Positions 9,330-17,016 of a stretch of DNA of 64,000 bases are shown here, piece by piece. The notes under the pieces are model-generated. The model was not told the DNA's origin, made no database searches, and saw only the letters and a program-made list of their open reading frames with translations. Numbering within the stretch: position 1 is the stretch's first letter; every line of letters starts with the position of its first letter. This DNA is from Chlorobium ferrooxidans DSM 13031 (GTDB lineage: Bacteria > Bacteroidota > Chlorobiia > Chlorobiales > Chlorobiaceae). The position numbers were made by a program, and so were the translations under genes. The stretch covers positions 52,152-116,151 of the forward strand of contig NZ_AASE01000001.1 in the NCBI RefSeq assembly GCF_000168715.1. Reading direction: 5' to 3'.

Positions 9330-10604
9330 ATGACACTGAAAATCGCAAACCACCCCTGTTTCAACGATGCCTCCCGCCACAAGTTCGGGCGTATCCACCT
9401 CCCTATTGCACCGAAATGCAATATCCAGTGCAACTACTGCAATCGTAAATTCGACTGCATGAATGAAAACCGCCCTGGTGTTACGAGTAAAATCCTCTCG
9501 CCGCAGCAGGCAATGCACTATCTCGATCAGGCAATGATCCTCTCTCCGAACATCGCCGTCGTCGGTATTGCCGGCCCCGGAGATCCCTTCGCCAATCCGA
9601 ACGAGACCATGGAAACCCTTCGTCTCGTAAGGGCAAAATATCCCGAGATGCTGCTCTGTGTGGCAACCAACGGCCTTGACCTGCTGCCTTACATTGATGA
9701 ACTTGCCGAACTTCAGGTCAGCCATGTAACCATCACCATCAATGCAATCGATCCTGAAATCGGTTCGGAAATCTATGCATGGGTTCGGTACAACAAGAAG
9801 ATGTACCGCGACATTGACGCAGCAAGAGTGCTTATCGGCAACCAGCTTGAAGCCCTTAAACGGTTGAAGGAGGCCGGTGTCACCGCAAAAGTGAACTCGA
9901 TCATCATTCCGGGGATCAACGATACCCACGTGATCGAAGTCGCCCGTAAAGTGGCTGAACTGGGTGCTGATATTCTGAACTGCATGCCCTACTACAGCAC
10001 CACCGAAACCGTTTTTGAAAACATTCCGGAGCCATCGGTGGATATGGTCGCTGAAATCCAGAAAGCCACAAGCGAATATCTGCCGCAGATGAAACACTGC
10101 TCCCGCTGCCGCGCCGACGCAGTCGGTATAATCGGTGAAATCAACAGCGAAGAGATGATGCAGAAACTGGCTGAAGCCGCAGCACTCCCAAAAAATCCGA
10201 CTGATGTTCGTCCCTTTGTCGCCGTCAGCTCTCTGGAAGGTGTTCTGATCAACCAGCACCTCGGTGAAGCCGAACGCTTTCTCATATACGGAATGGATTA
10301 TGACAAAAATGAGTGCGTGCTGGTCGATTCAAGAACAGCTCCCCCAACCGGCGGAGGCCAGCAGCGCTGGGAGGAATTGGCCGGTATTCTCAAAGACTGC
10401 CGGGCCCTGCTCGTCAATGGAGCGGGAGGCTCACCGACCAAAGTGCTGAATGAGCATGGCATAGAGGTTATGGTGCTGGAAGGGATCATCGAGGAGGCCG
10501 TCTACGGCGTCTTCTGCGGCCAGGATCTGAAACACCTCATGAAAAGCAGCCAGATTCACGCATGCGGTTCAAGCTGCAGCGGAACCGGCGGAGGTTGCGG
10601 GTAA
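9330..10604 (+). CDS. nifB: FeMo-cofactor biosynthesis radical SAM protein with NifX-like domain
   Basis: NifB makes NifB-co, the 8Fe-9S-C precursor of FeMo-cofactor, using radical SAM chemistry. The start at 9330 follows GGGAGG; upstream in-frame codons overlap nifN. The 424-residue protein has the radical SAM motif CX3CX2C at Cys30, Cys34 and Cys37. From about residue 300 it has a fused NifX/NafY-type domain (FVAVSSLEGVLINQHLGEAE), the usual form in many diazotrophs. It ends in a Cys-rich tail (HACGSSCSGTGGGCG), which may help hold clusters. Confidence 0.97.
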   Translation: MTLKIANHPCFNDASRHKFGRIHLPIAPKCNIQCNYCNRKFDCMNENRPGVTSKILSPQQAMHYLDQAMILSPNIAVVGIAGPGDPFANPNETMETLRLVRAKYPEMLLCVATNGLDLLPYIDELAELQVSHVTITINAIDPEIGSEIYAWVRYNKKMYRDIDAARVLIGNQLEALKRLKEAGVTAKVNSIIIPGINDTHVIEVARKVAELGADILNCMPYYSTTETVFENIPEPSVDMVAEIQKATSEYLPQMKHCSRCRADAVGIIGEINSEEMMQKLAEAAALPKNPTDVRPFVAVSSLEGVLINQHLGEAERFLIYGMDYDKNECVLVDSRTAPPTGGGQQRWEELAGILKDCRALLVNGAGGSPTKVLNEHGIEVMVLEGIIEEAVYGVFCGQDLKHLMKSSQIHACGSSCSGTGGGCG

Positions 10605-10643
10605 TAACAAACGATCTAAAAAAACAACAAAACAAAAACCATC

Positions 10644-10952
10644 ATGGACAAACCGAAACATCACATTCTTGTCTGCGCAAGTTTTCGTGCACAGGGCACA
10701 CCACAGGGAATCTGCCACAAAAAAGAGTCGCTCAGCCTTATCCCCTATATCGAAAGCGAGCTCGCTGACCGAGGCATGAGCGACGTTGCCGTCTCGGCAA
10801 CCGGATGCCTCAACCTCTGCGAAAAAGGGCCGGTCCTTGTTGTCTATCCTGAAAACTTCTGGTACGGTGAAATTGACAGCGAAGGTAAAATCGACGACAT
10901 TCTTGATGCACTTGAAGAGGGTGAATCCTGCGAAGATCACCTGATCAACTAA
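10644..10952 (+). CDS. Thioredoxin-like [2Fe-2S] ferredoxin
   Basis: A 102-residue thioredoxin-fold ferredoxin. The four cluster cysteines are spaced as in this family: Cys11 and Cys24 (CX12C), then Cys55 and Cys59 (CX3C in ATGCLNLCEKGP). Such ferredoxins occur near nif genes and are thought to act in electron supply or cofactor assembly; the specific role here is inferred from position. It is the last gene before a strong terminator, so it probably closes the nif transcript. Confidence 0.9.
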   Translation: MDKPKHHILVCASFRAQGTPQGICHKKESLSLIPYIESELADRGMSDVAVSATGCLNLCEKGPVLVVYPENFWYGEIDSEGKIDDILDALEEGESCEDHLIN

Positions 10953-10964
10953 GTTTTCCGATCT

Positions 10965-11007
10965 GCACTGCCTGTTGTATCAGACAACGGCAGTGCGGAT
11001 TTTTTTT
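10965..11007 (+). terminator. Intrinsic terminator after the nif operon
   Basis: GCACTGCC (10965-10972) pairs with GGCAGTGC (10989-10996). The stem is extended inside by GTTGT/ACAAC across a one-base bulge, and a run of T begins at 11000. It lies directly after the ferredoxin stop and separates nif from mod. Confidence 0.9.
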
Positions 11008-11014
11008 CAATCTC

Positions 11015-11038
11015 CGTTATTTCATATAATACATAACG
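11015..11038 (+). promoter_or_regulatory. Putative ModE box upstream of modA
   Basis: CGTTAT (11015-11020) and its complement ATAACG (11033-11038) are separated by 12 AT-rich bases. This matches the known ModE operator form (CGTTAT...ATAACG with TAT-rich inner parts). It sits just after the nif terminator and 19 bases before the modA start, so molybdate-bound ModE would be expected to repress modABC. The modE gene is 4 kb downstream. Confidence 0.8.
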
Positions 11039-11056
11039 AAAACGAAAGAAGTCACC

Positions 11057-11821
11057 ATGAACATGACAATGATTCAAGCCATGAAAAAGGTCACCATCCT
11101 CTGCTTTGCTTTGCTGACGATGACCACCCTGACGGCAAAAGCCGGAGAGCTGAACCTCTCGGTTGCCGCAAGCCTTAAAGAGGTAATCAATGAATTGACT
11201 GTCAGTTATAGCGCAAAACATCCCGGCACTCTGTTTCTGAAAAATTTCGGACCATCCGGAACACTGGCCGGGCAGATTGAAAATGGCGGCCCTGCCGACC
11301 TGTTTATTGCTGCAAATAGAGAGTGGATGGATTATCTGAACAACAAAAAACTGGTCGATGCATCAACTATCAAGACCTTTGCCTACAACTCGCTTGTCTT
11401 TACCGGCACGACCAATAAAGGGGTGAAATCAATAAAGGATCTCCCGAAACTCGACAAAATCGGGATCGGCAGCCCGAAAAGCGTTCCGGCCGGTGAGTAT
11501 GCTACGGCTGCCATAACCAAAGCAGGCGTAATCTCTCAACTCACCAACAAGCTCGTCATGGCCAAGGATGTTCGCGAATGCCTTATGTACGCAGAACTCG
11601 GAGAGGTCGACGGCTCTTTCGTCTACAAAACCGATGCACTGCTGGCAAAAAAATCGAAACTGCTCTTTACCGTTCCGCAGGCTCTCTATCCCCGTGTTGT
11701 TTATCCGATGGCACTGACCAATAAAGCCGCACAGAACCGTGAAGCAAAAGCTTTCATTGCTTATCTTCAGGGCAAGGAAGCCAGATCGGTTCTCACCAAA
11801 TACGGATTTATCCTTAAATAA
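11057..11821 (+). CDS. modA: Molybdate ABC transporter, periplasmic binding protein
   Basis: ModA captures molybdate in the periplasm and hands it to ModB. The 254-residue protein begins with a signal peptide (basic MKK, hydrophobic TILCFALLTMTTL, then a likely cut after AKA). The mature N-terminus ELNLSVAASLKEVINEL is a ModA signature, as are GPSGTLAGQIENGGPADLF and the later SVPAGEYA. The ATG at 11081 is an alternative start at the signal peptide itself. It is the first gene of modABC, downstream of a ModE-type palindrome. Confidence 0.95.
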   Translation: MNMTMIQAMKKVTILCFALLTMTTLTAKAGELNLSVAASLKEVINELTVSYSAKHPGTLFLKNFGPSGTLAGQIENGGPADLFIAANREWMDYLNNKKLVDASTIKTFAYNSLVFTGTTNKGVKSIKDLPKLDKIGIGSPKSVPAGEYATAAITKAGVISQLTNKLVMAKDVRECLMYAELGEVDGSFVYKTDALLAKKSKLLFTVPQALYPRVVYPMALTNKAAQNREAKAFIAYLQGKEARSVLTKYGFILK

Positions 11822-11875
11822 GAACAATCACCAGGCACTGAACACAGGAACTATTGAAGTTGTACTATTGAGAAG

Positions 11876-12562
11876 ATGCAGTTGACTCCGGAAGATATAA
11901 CAGCAATCGTACTGTCGCTGAAAGTTGCGCTTTCAGCGACAGTACTCTCTTTGCCTTTCGGCTTTGCTGTCGCATGGCTGCTGGTCTTCAAAACATTACG
12001 GGGAAAGGTGGTTCTGGAAGTTCTTGTCAACCTCCCGCTCACCCTGCCTCCGGTTGTTATCGGCTATTTTCTTCTGCTTCTGCTCGGCAACAAGGGCTGG
12101 GCAGGCAAACTGCTCAGAGAAACCGGTTTTGAGGTGATTTTCACCTGGAAGGCCGCCGTTATCGCCTCGGCAGTTGTCGGCTTTCCCCTCCTTGTCCGAT
12201 CGATTCGCCTTGGCATGGAGTCAATTGACCGCCAGCTTGTCGAAGCCTCCCGGAGTCTTGGCGCATCCTGGTATGACTCTCTCTTTACCATTATTCTGCC
12301 TCTTTCTCTCAGAGGCATTTTCGCCGGAGCCTCCCTGATGTTTGCCCGGAGTCTTGGTGAATTCGGTGCCACCATCATTGTTGCGGGAAATATTCCGGGG
12401 CGAACGCAAACCATTCCCCTGGCAATCTATGATTACGCCAGTTCACCTTCAGGCAGTGCGATGGCTCTGTCGCTTTGCCTTGTATCAGTCATTATTTCGG
12501 TTGCCGTACTCCTGCTGCATGAAATGCTGGGAAAACAGCTCCAGCGGAGTACCGATCAATGA
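11876..12562 (+). CDS. modB: Molybdate ABC transporter, permease
   Basis: ModB is the membrane channel of the molybdate importer. The 228-residue protein has about five hydrophobic segments. The family EAA loop is visible as VEASRSLGASWYDSLFTIILPLSLRGIFAG, which docks with ModC, and LPLTLPPVVIGYFLL is typical of ModB. Its stop overlaps the modC start (ATGA at 12559), indicating coupled translation. Confidence 0.95.
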   Translation: MQLTPEDITAIVLSLKVALSATVLSLPFGFAVAWLLVFKTLRGKVVLEVLVNLPLTLPPVVIGYFLLLLLGNKGWAGKLLRETGFEVIFTWKAAVIASAVVGFPLLVRSIRLGMESIDRQLVEASRSLGASWYDSLFTIILPLSLRGIFAGASLMFARSLGEFGATIIVAGNIPGRTQTIPLAIYDYASSPSGSAMALSLCLVSVIISVAVLLLHEMLGKQLQRSTDQ

Positions 12563-13614
12563 GACTTCGAATTGATGCAGATAAAAAACTGGGCAGCTTT
12601 TCCCTTGAAGCGCATGCCGATGTTTCAGGAGAGCGAATCGGAATTTTCGGCAGCTCCGGAAGCGGAAAGTCCACTGTAGTCAATCTTGTTGCAGGCTTGC
12701 TGAAACCGGATAAGGGCGAAATTTTCCTTGACGATGAGAGCCTCTTCAGCAGCAGCAAAAAAATCGACCTATCCCCGGAAAAGCGGCGGATTGCCATTGT
12801 TTTTCAGCACTCCATGCTCTTCCCTCACCTGAGCGTCAAGGCAAACCTGTTATATGGCTATAAACGATGTGCTATCGAAAACAGACACATCAAGCCGGAA
12901 TCCCTTATCGATCTCCTTAAGCTTAAACCACTGCTGAACCGGGGAGTCAAACATCTCTCCGGCGGAGAAAAACAGCGGGTCGCACTCGGCAGGGCAGTTC
13001 TGGCCAACCCCCGCCTTCTGCTCATGGATGAGCCGCTTTCAGCTCTTGATGACCGGCTGCGCTTTCAGATCATCCCCTACCTGAAAAGCGTAAGTGAAGA
13101 GTTCAGGATACCCTACCTCTTTATTTCGCACTCGCTGACAGAGATGCAACTGATGACCGAGCAGGTTCTTGTAGTAAGCGCGGGCAGAATTACGGAAACA
13201 ACGACTCCTGAGCGACTTGCACGAAACAGGATGGCAGAGAGCCCGAAAGGCTACCTCAATCTGCTGCGTCTTGCCAATCCGGTTCTTCAGAACGGCCTCT
13301 ATCTATATCGCTGGGGCACCAACAGCCTCTGCATCTCGGATGGAAAACCCGATGAAGAGTCACTGTTCGAACTCTCTTCGCGAGAGATCATCCTGTTTAA
13401 AAACCACCCGGAAGCGATCAGTGCCCGCAATCTTCTGGAGTGCAGGGTTACGGAGATGTTCAATTCCGACGGAAGAGTCGGTATTGTTCTCTCTGCCAAT
13501 GGTGAAAAACTGGTTGCGGAAATTGTCCGTGCTGCCGCTGATGAGCTCGATATCACTCCCGGCTCTACCCTTTTTGCCGCAATAAAGGCCTCCTCGTTCA
13601 GCCGGCTGTTATAA
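12559..13614 (+). CDS. modC: Molybdate ABC transporter, ATP-binding protein
   Basis: ModC powers molybdate import. The 351-residue protein has a Walker A motif GSSGSGKST near residue 31, a Q-loop (VFQHSMLFPH), the ABC signature LSGGEKQRVALGRA, a Walker B motif LLLMDEPLSALD and a switch histidine in FISHSLTE. From about residue 285 to the end there is a TOBE/Mop-like domain (RNLLECRVTEMFNSDGRVG) that binds molybdate and can regulate transport. It starts inside the modB stop. Confidence 0.95.
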   Translation: MRLRIDADKKLGSFSLEAHADVSGERIGIFGSSGSGKSTVVNLVAGLLKPDKGEIFLDDESLFSSSKKIDLSPEKRRIAIVFQHSMLFPHLSVKANLLYGYKRCAIENRHIKPESLIDLLKLKPLLNRGVKHLSGGEKQRVALGRAVLANPRLLLMDEPLSALDDRLRFQIIPYLKSVSEEFRIPYLFISHSLTEMQLMTEQVLVVSAGRITETTTPERLARNRMAESPKGYLNLLRLANPVLQNGLYLYRWGTNSLCISDGKPDEESLFELSSREIILFKNHPEAISARNLLECRVTEMFNSDGRVGIVLSANGEKLVAEIVRAAADELDITPGSTLFAAIKASSFSRLL

Positions 13615-13650
13615 ATCCGGCTATTTTTCTGATGCATTTGACAAAACAAC

Positions 13651-14586
13651 ATGATGACATTCCAACTACCTGAGTCTGATATTGAGCGCTTCCTCGAAGA
13701 GGATCTGCCCTATGGTGATCTGACAACATCACTGCTCGGCATTGGCGGTTTAAATGGAGAGATAATCTTTACAAGCCGCGAAAAGACCGTCGTCTGCTGC
13801 ACCGAAGAGGCCTCCAGGGTACTTGCGCAATGCGGCGCTTCAGTTAACTTCAGTATGAAAAGCGGCAGTTCGGTTCCTGAAGGAGCGATTGTTCTCTCTG
13901 CAAGCGGGAGTGCAGAAGCGCTTCACGCCGGATGGAAAGTCGCCCTCAACATCCTGGAATATGCTTCAGGTATCGCGACGAGAACACGGGAAATAGTTAC
14001 TCTTGTGCATGAGGTCAATCCCGGCATAGTGGTTGTGACAACCCGGAAATCTTTTCCCGGAACCAAAAAAATTTCACTGAAGGCCATCATGGCCGGAGGA
14101 GCACTGCCCCACCGCCTTGGCCTTTCAGAGTCCATCCTTGTCTTTCGCCAGCACACCGAATTTCTTGGGGGGGTTGACCGGTTTCTCGGCTCGATTGCAG
14201 CACTGAAAGCCAGAGTACCGGAACATAAAATCATTGTTGAGGCTGAAAATCCGGAAGAGGCGCTGAAAGCCGCTATTGCAGGGGCTAATGTGGTCCAGAC
14301 AGATAAAATTTCACCGGCTGAGCTGGCGCTGCTGGTTCCCGAAATTCGAAAACAGGCTCCATCAGTAAAAATTTCCGCCGCAGGCGGCATCACTAAAAAT
14401 AATGCTGCCGATTATGCCAAAAGCGGGGTAGATATTATTGTTCTTTCATCGGTTTACTTCGGCAAGCCCTCTGACATCGGTGTTGCGATATATCCCGTCT
14501 TCCTTTCGCCTGAAGGCGCACTGACAATTCCGAGCAGTGCATCAATGGAGATATCTTCATCCAGTAGTGGCCAGTGTATTCCGTAG
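13651..14586 (+). CDS. modD: ModD, quinolinate phosphoribosyltransferase-like protein
   Basis: ModD is a NadC paralogue found in mod operons. Its exact reaction is not established, and a role in molybdenum use is inferred from its constant position after modABC. The fold follows NadC: EEDLPYGDLTT near the start, the NILEYASGIATRTREIV core, VVTTRKSFPGTKKISLKA, and VSISAAGGIT-like strands (VKISAAGGITKNNAADYAKSGVDIIVLSSV). The family core ends near YFGKPSDIGV; the last 30 or so residues, rich in Ser, look like read-through into the antisense DUF2442 gene. It starts about 35 bases after modC. Confidence 0.85.
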   Translation: MMTFQLPESDIERFLEEDLPYGDLTTSLLGIGGLNGEIIFTSREKTVVCCTEEASRVLAQCGASVNFSMKSGSSVPEGAIVLSASGSAEALHAGWKVALNILEYASGIATRTREIVTLVHEVNPGIVVVTTRKSFPGTKKISLKAIMAGGALPHRLGLSESILVFRQHTEFLGGVDRFLGSIAALKARVPEHKIIVEAENPEEALKAAIAGANVVQTDKISPAELALLVPEIRKQAPSVKISAAGGITKNNAADYAKSGVDIIVLSSVYFGKPSDIGVAIYPVFLSPEGALTIPSSASMEISSSSSGQCIP

Positions 14587-14759
14587 CCGGAAGGGGAGAC
14601 TTCAAAAGTTTGCTTTTCCGTTTCATTGGCCTGATGCAAGGCCGGAGAGATTTTTTGCAGATCAAATCTCCTTATTTCGCCATCAATACTGATCTCGAAA
14701 AAGTCCTCATCAAACTCTATGTTGCCAATATCATGATGTTTGGCAGGATTGAATGTCAT
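14454..14759 (-). CDS. DUF2442 family protein
   Basis: A 101-residue minus-strand protein with the DUF2442 pattern: ISIDGEIRRFDLQKISPAL, then YGIHWPLLDEDISIDALLGI. DUF2442 genes are often paired with DUF4160 genes in small mobile toxin-antitoxin-like modules; no DUF4160 partner is seen here. The family normally ends about where DALLGI stands, so the last 20 or more residues appear to be an extension that runs antisense into modD. The genes overlap tail to tail by 133 bases. No clear ribosome binding site. Confidence 0.75.
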   Translation of the reverse strand: MTFNPAKHHDIGNIEFDEDFFEISIDGEIRRFDLQKISPALHQANETEKQTFEVSPSGYGIHWPLLDEDISIDALLGIVSAPSGERKTGYIATPMSEGLPK

Positions 14760-14848
14760 CTTGTCATGTTGTTGTTTTTACGTCAATATACTATTAAAAA
14801 ATTATTGCATGATTTTGGGGTACGCATGGGGCCGTATGCAATACGCCC

Positions 14849-15043
14849 CTACAGTGCTGCAACAATAAACCATACGCCTGTGGCAATCATGATGAGGCTG
14901 GCGATGCGGTAGAAGCGTTTGCGGGTGGTTTGGCTGATGGTGTTTACCACCTTTCCGACCAGAATCAGGGCGGGGGCGGTGCCGAAGAGGAGCGTCATGA
15001 GGGCCCCATGAACATACCTGCATAAGGATTCTCCGTTTCAATG
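14849..15043 (-). pseudogene. Broken partial copy of the TauE/SafE-like gene
   Basis: Read on the minus strand, this stretch matches the last ~195 bases of the intact gene at 60633-61310. Parallel segments include ALILVGKVVNTISQTTRKRF and RIASLIMIATGVWFI. Relative to the intact gene it lacks one base in the ATGGGGCCC stretch near 15003 and six bases in the GGCACCGCC stretch. The missing single base destroys the frame. The similarity continues past the stop codon into the GGGGCGTAT-type tail down to about 14832. The N-terminal two thirds are absent. Confidence 0.85.
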
Positions 15044-15301
15044 GCAGATTTTGTTCATCAAGGAGGTAGTCAGCGATAAAGCAAGTGGCGATGATGGTGA
15101 TTTTTTTGCTTTCGACGATGGCGACTTTTATTTGTGGTCTGTTGTGAGGAGTCGTTCTCCGAAGAGGCATTGGTTGCGCTGTAATCGAATACGTGTAGAG
15201 TGAAATCGTAATGGCAGATTACACGGAAAACTTATATTCCGGTTCAAGTGTGTGCGCCAGACACCAGATACGTAACCGTTTATAACCAATGCGGGAGGAG
15301 G
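15044..15301. other. Intergenic stretch upstream of modE
   Basis: A minus-strand open frame (14802-15170) runs through this stretch into the pseudogene. Its first part, with KKITIIATCFIADYLLDEQN, looks protein-like but matches no family I recognise; it may be the remnant of another small gene fused to the duplicated fragment. The remainder up to 15301 is the modE leader. No ModE-type palindrome is visible here, unlike in front of modA. Confidence 0.4.
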
Positions 15302-16114
15302 ATGGTGAAATGCAATAAAGACGCGGTCGGCCTTGAAGGCTCCATCTGGTTTCAGAAAGCCGAGAACAAATATCTTGGCGGAGAGAGAATTGCCCTGCTT
15401 GAAAAAATCGATGAGCTCGGCTCCATCAACAGTGCAGCAAAGGCCGTCGGGATCAGCTATAAAACCGCATGGCATCTGGTCAATATGGTGAACAATCTCG
15501 CTGAAAAGCCTCTTGTTGACCGTGTAACAGGAGGAAAAGGCGGTGGCGGCACCGTTCTGACCAGGGAGGGAAAAAAAGTTATCGAACAGTTCCGGATTGT
15601 TCAGGAAGAGCACCGGAAGTATCTCCAAAATCTTGAAAGCCGTCTCGGCGACGCAAGTAATCTTTATCAATTTTTACAAAGAATATCCATGAAAATCAGT
15701 GCACGCAACGTCTTTTCGGGTACTATTGACAACATTACAAGAGGCGCGGTAAACGCGGAAGTCACGCTTCTGATCGGCGAAGAGACCCGCATCACAGCCA
15801 TCATCACCAACGGAGCAGTTGACAACCTCGGTCTGAAAAATGGCATGAACGCCTATGCCATCGTCAAATCAAGCTCCATCATTATCGCACAGGAGCTGCA
15901 CGATGCAAAACTGAGTGCCCGCAACATCATGCCAGGCATCATCAGCAAGCTTATCGAAGGTCCGGTCAGCACGGAGGTTGATGTCGAAATCGGTGGCGGC
16001 AACGTCATATCGGCAATTATCACCCATGGCAGTTCGGAAAAACTTGCACTCAAAGAGGGCGATCATGCCTGTGCACTCTTCAAGGCATCAAGTGTGATAC
16101 TTGGTGTTAACTGA
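15302..16114 (+). CDS. modE: Molybdate-responsive transcriptional regulator
   Basis: ModE represses molybdate uptake when molybdate is bound. The 270-residue protein has an N-terminal LysR-like winged helix (INSAAKAVGISYKTAWHLVNMVNNLAEKPLVDRVTGGKGGGG, roughly residues 30-75). It also has two Mop/TOBE domains (SARNVFSGTIDNITRGAVNAEV and SARNIMPGIISKLIEGPVSTEV) that bind the ligand. The start at 15302 sits three bases after GGGAGG; the GTG at 15305 is equally possible. The probable target is the palindrome before modA. Confidence 0.93.
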   Translation: MVKCNKDAVGLEGSIWFQKAENKYLGGERIALLEKIDELGSINSAAKAVGISYKTAWHLVNMVNNLAEKPLVDRVTGGKGGGGTVLTREGKKVIEQFRIVQEEHRKYLQNLESRLGDASNLYQFLQRISMKISARNVFSGTIDNITRGAVNAEVTLLIGEETRITAIITNGAVDNLGLKNGMNAYAIVKSSSIIIAQELHDAKLSARNIMPGIISKLIEGPVSTEVDVEIGGGNVISAIITHGSSEKLALKEGDHACALFKASSVILGVN

Positions 16115-16150
16115 ACTGAAAACAGTGTAATAGAACAAGCATTCAATCCT

Positions 16151-16197
16151 GACTTCCTCTGTTTTTTCTGATAGAGGAAGTCAAGAAAAAAACAGAG
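16151..16197 (+). other. Two mutually exclusive hairpins after modE
   Basis: GACTTCCTCT (16151-16160) pairs with AGAGGAAGTC (16173-16182). The overlapping CTCTGTTTTTT (16157-16167) can instead pair with the A-run plus CAGAG ending at 16197. Because the arms overlap, only one can form. There is no T-run after the first stem, so it is not a standard terminator. It may mark the modE mRNA end or be chance in an AT-rich spacer. Confidence 0.35.
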
Positions 16198-16263
16198 TTT
16201 ATTTGGAAAGTTTCCGAAAAATGGTTAACAATCGTTAATACGTAATCAACAAGACGTCGAATC

Positions 16264-16359
16264 ATGAAAGCAATGACCTCCAACATAATCTGTACAAGCT
16301 GTTGCTGTTGCGGAATGCAGAGCAACTCTGATACAGGAATATACCGGAGGAGATTGTAG
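16264..16359 (+). CDS. Cysteine-rich leader peptide (31 residues)
   Basis: A short frame from the ATG at 16264 to the TAG at 16357-16359. It contains the run CTSCCCCGM, so codons 10, 13, 14, 15 and 16 are all cysteine (TGT or TGC). An internal ATG at 16273 is an alternative start. It ends 39 bases before a strong intrinsic terminator and is followed by the sulfur genes. A cluster of codons for the pathway product, ahead of a terminator, is the classic layout of a translation-controlled attenuator. No clear Shine-Dalgarno sequence precedes it. No homologue is recalled. Confidence 0.65.
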   Translation: MKAMTSNIICTSCCCCGMQSNSDTGIYRRRL

Positions 16360-16408
16360 CCCCACATGGATTCATGAAATGCGTACACTCTTTTAAAAGC
16401 CGGTCCTG
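16301..16408 (+). promoter_or_regulatory. Candidate cysteine attenuator (alternative RNA folds)
   Basis: The Cys codons form the 5' arm of a hairpin: GTTGCTGTTGC (16301-16311) pairs with GCAGAGCAAC (16317-16326) with small bulges. Further on, CAGG (16334-16337) and ACCGG (16343-16347) can pair with CCGGTCCTG (16400-16408). That pairing uses the 5' arm of the terminator and would act as an antiterminator. A ribosome stalled on Cys codons would change which fold forms. This reading is inferred from the sequence by eye, not from folding energies. Confidence 0.55.
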
Positions 16409-16431
16409 AATTGTCAGTACCGGCTTTTTTT
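16398..16431 (+). terminator. Intrinsic terminator before the sulfur operon
   Basis: AGCCGGT (16398-16404) pairs with ACCGGCT (16419-16425), followed by a T-run to 16431. It lies between the Cys-rich leader and the DUF4395 gene, so transcripts must pass it to reach the sulfur genes. Confidence 0.85.
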
Positions 16432-16479
16432 ATTGTCAAACAGATTTTTTTACACCAAAAAAACGAACCACAACCAGCC

Positions 16480-16947
16480 ATGTCCCATTCACTGAAATCA
16501 ACAGATTCAACCGTGTGCACCGGAATACCACTTCCGGTTGTCAAACTGAACCGGGTCGTCCTGCTTACCGGTATTGTTGCTGCCATTCTCACGCAGCAGC
16601 CGGTTATTACGACCCTGCTCTTTGTGATCATTCTCGGATCCGTTGTGTTTGGCCGAAAAGGGAGCCTCATCTTCTTTGTCGGATCGCGAATTTTTGCAGA
16701 ACAAAACAAACGTGCGGCCACTGAAGACCCGAAGCTCATGCGTTTCAATAACTCCATAGCAGCAATATTGCTCGGAGGTGCCCAGTTCGCATTCCTGCTT
16801 GGCGCCCCCCTTACCGGGTGGATTCTCTCAGGATTTGTCGCCGTTGCCGCAGCCATTGCCCTCGGAGGGTTCTGCTTCGGTTGCTTCTTGTTCTACCAGT
16901 TCAATTTGCAGCGCTTTAAATTTTTCGGTCCAAAACAGCAACAATAA
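16480..16947 (+). CDS. DUF4395 family membrane protein
   Basis: A 155-residue membrane protein of the DUF4395 family. The real start is the ATG at 16480, after the attenuator terminator; the longer frame from 16411 runs through the terminator. It has about four hydrophobic segments (VVLLTGIVAAILTQ, LLFVIILGSVVFG, FAFLLGAPLTGWILS, VAAAIALGGFCFGCF). Two cysteines (FCFGC) lie in the last segment. DUF4395 proteins are often linked to thioredoxin or rhodanese domains, which suggests a sulfur or redox role; no activity is known. First gene of the block. Confidence 0.8.
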   Translation: MSHSLKSTDSTVCTGIPLPVVKLNRVVLLTGIVAAILTQQPVITTLLFVIILGSVVFGRKGSLIFFVGSRIFAEQNKRAATEDPKLMRFNNSIAAILLGGAQFAFLLGAPLTGWILSGFVAVAAAIALGGFCFGCFLFYQFNLQRFKFFGPKQQQ

Positions 16948-17016
16948 CTTTTGCGATCGTCCTGTTTCTAAAAAAGTGTAATAGCATCATCATTAATCAA
17001 TCAAGGAGAATTTTCA

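Noticed and set aside
9267..10259. 330-codon minus-strand frame across nifB
   Set aside because: Antisense shadow of nifB, with no recognisable domain.
15128..15670. 180-codon minus-strand frame across the modE start
   Set aside because: Antisense to the modE DNA-binding domain, which is clearly coding on the plus strand.
16151..16182. Hairpin after modE as an intrinsic terminator
   Set aside because: No T-run follows on the plus strand (an A-run follows instead) and none on the minus strand.
16143..16856. 237-codon minus-strand frame across the leader and DUF4395
   Set aside because: It runs antisense through the attenuator and a membrane gene and shows no family character.
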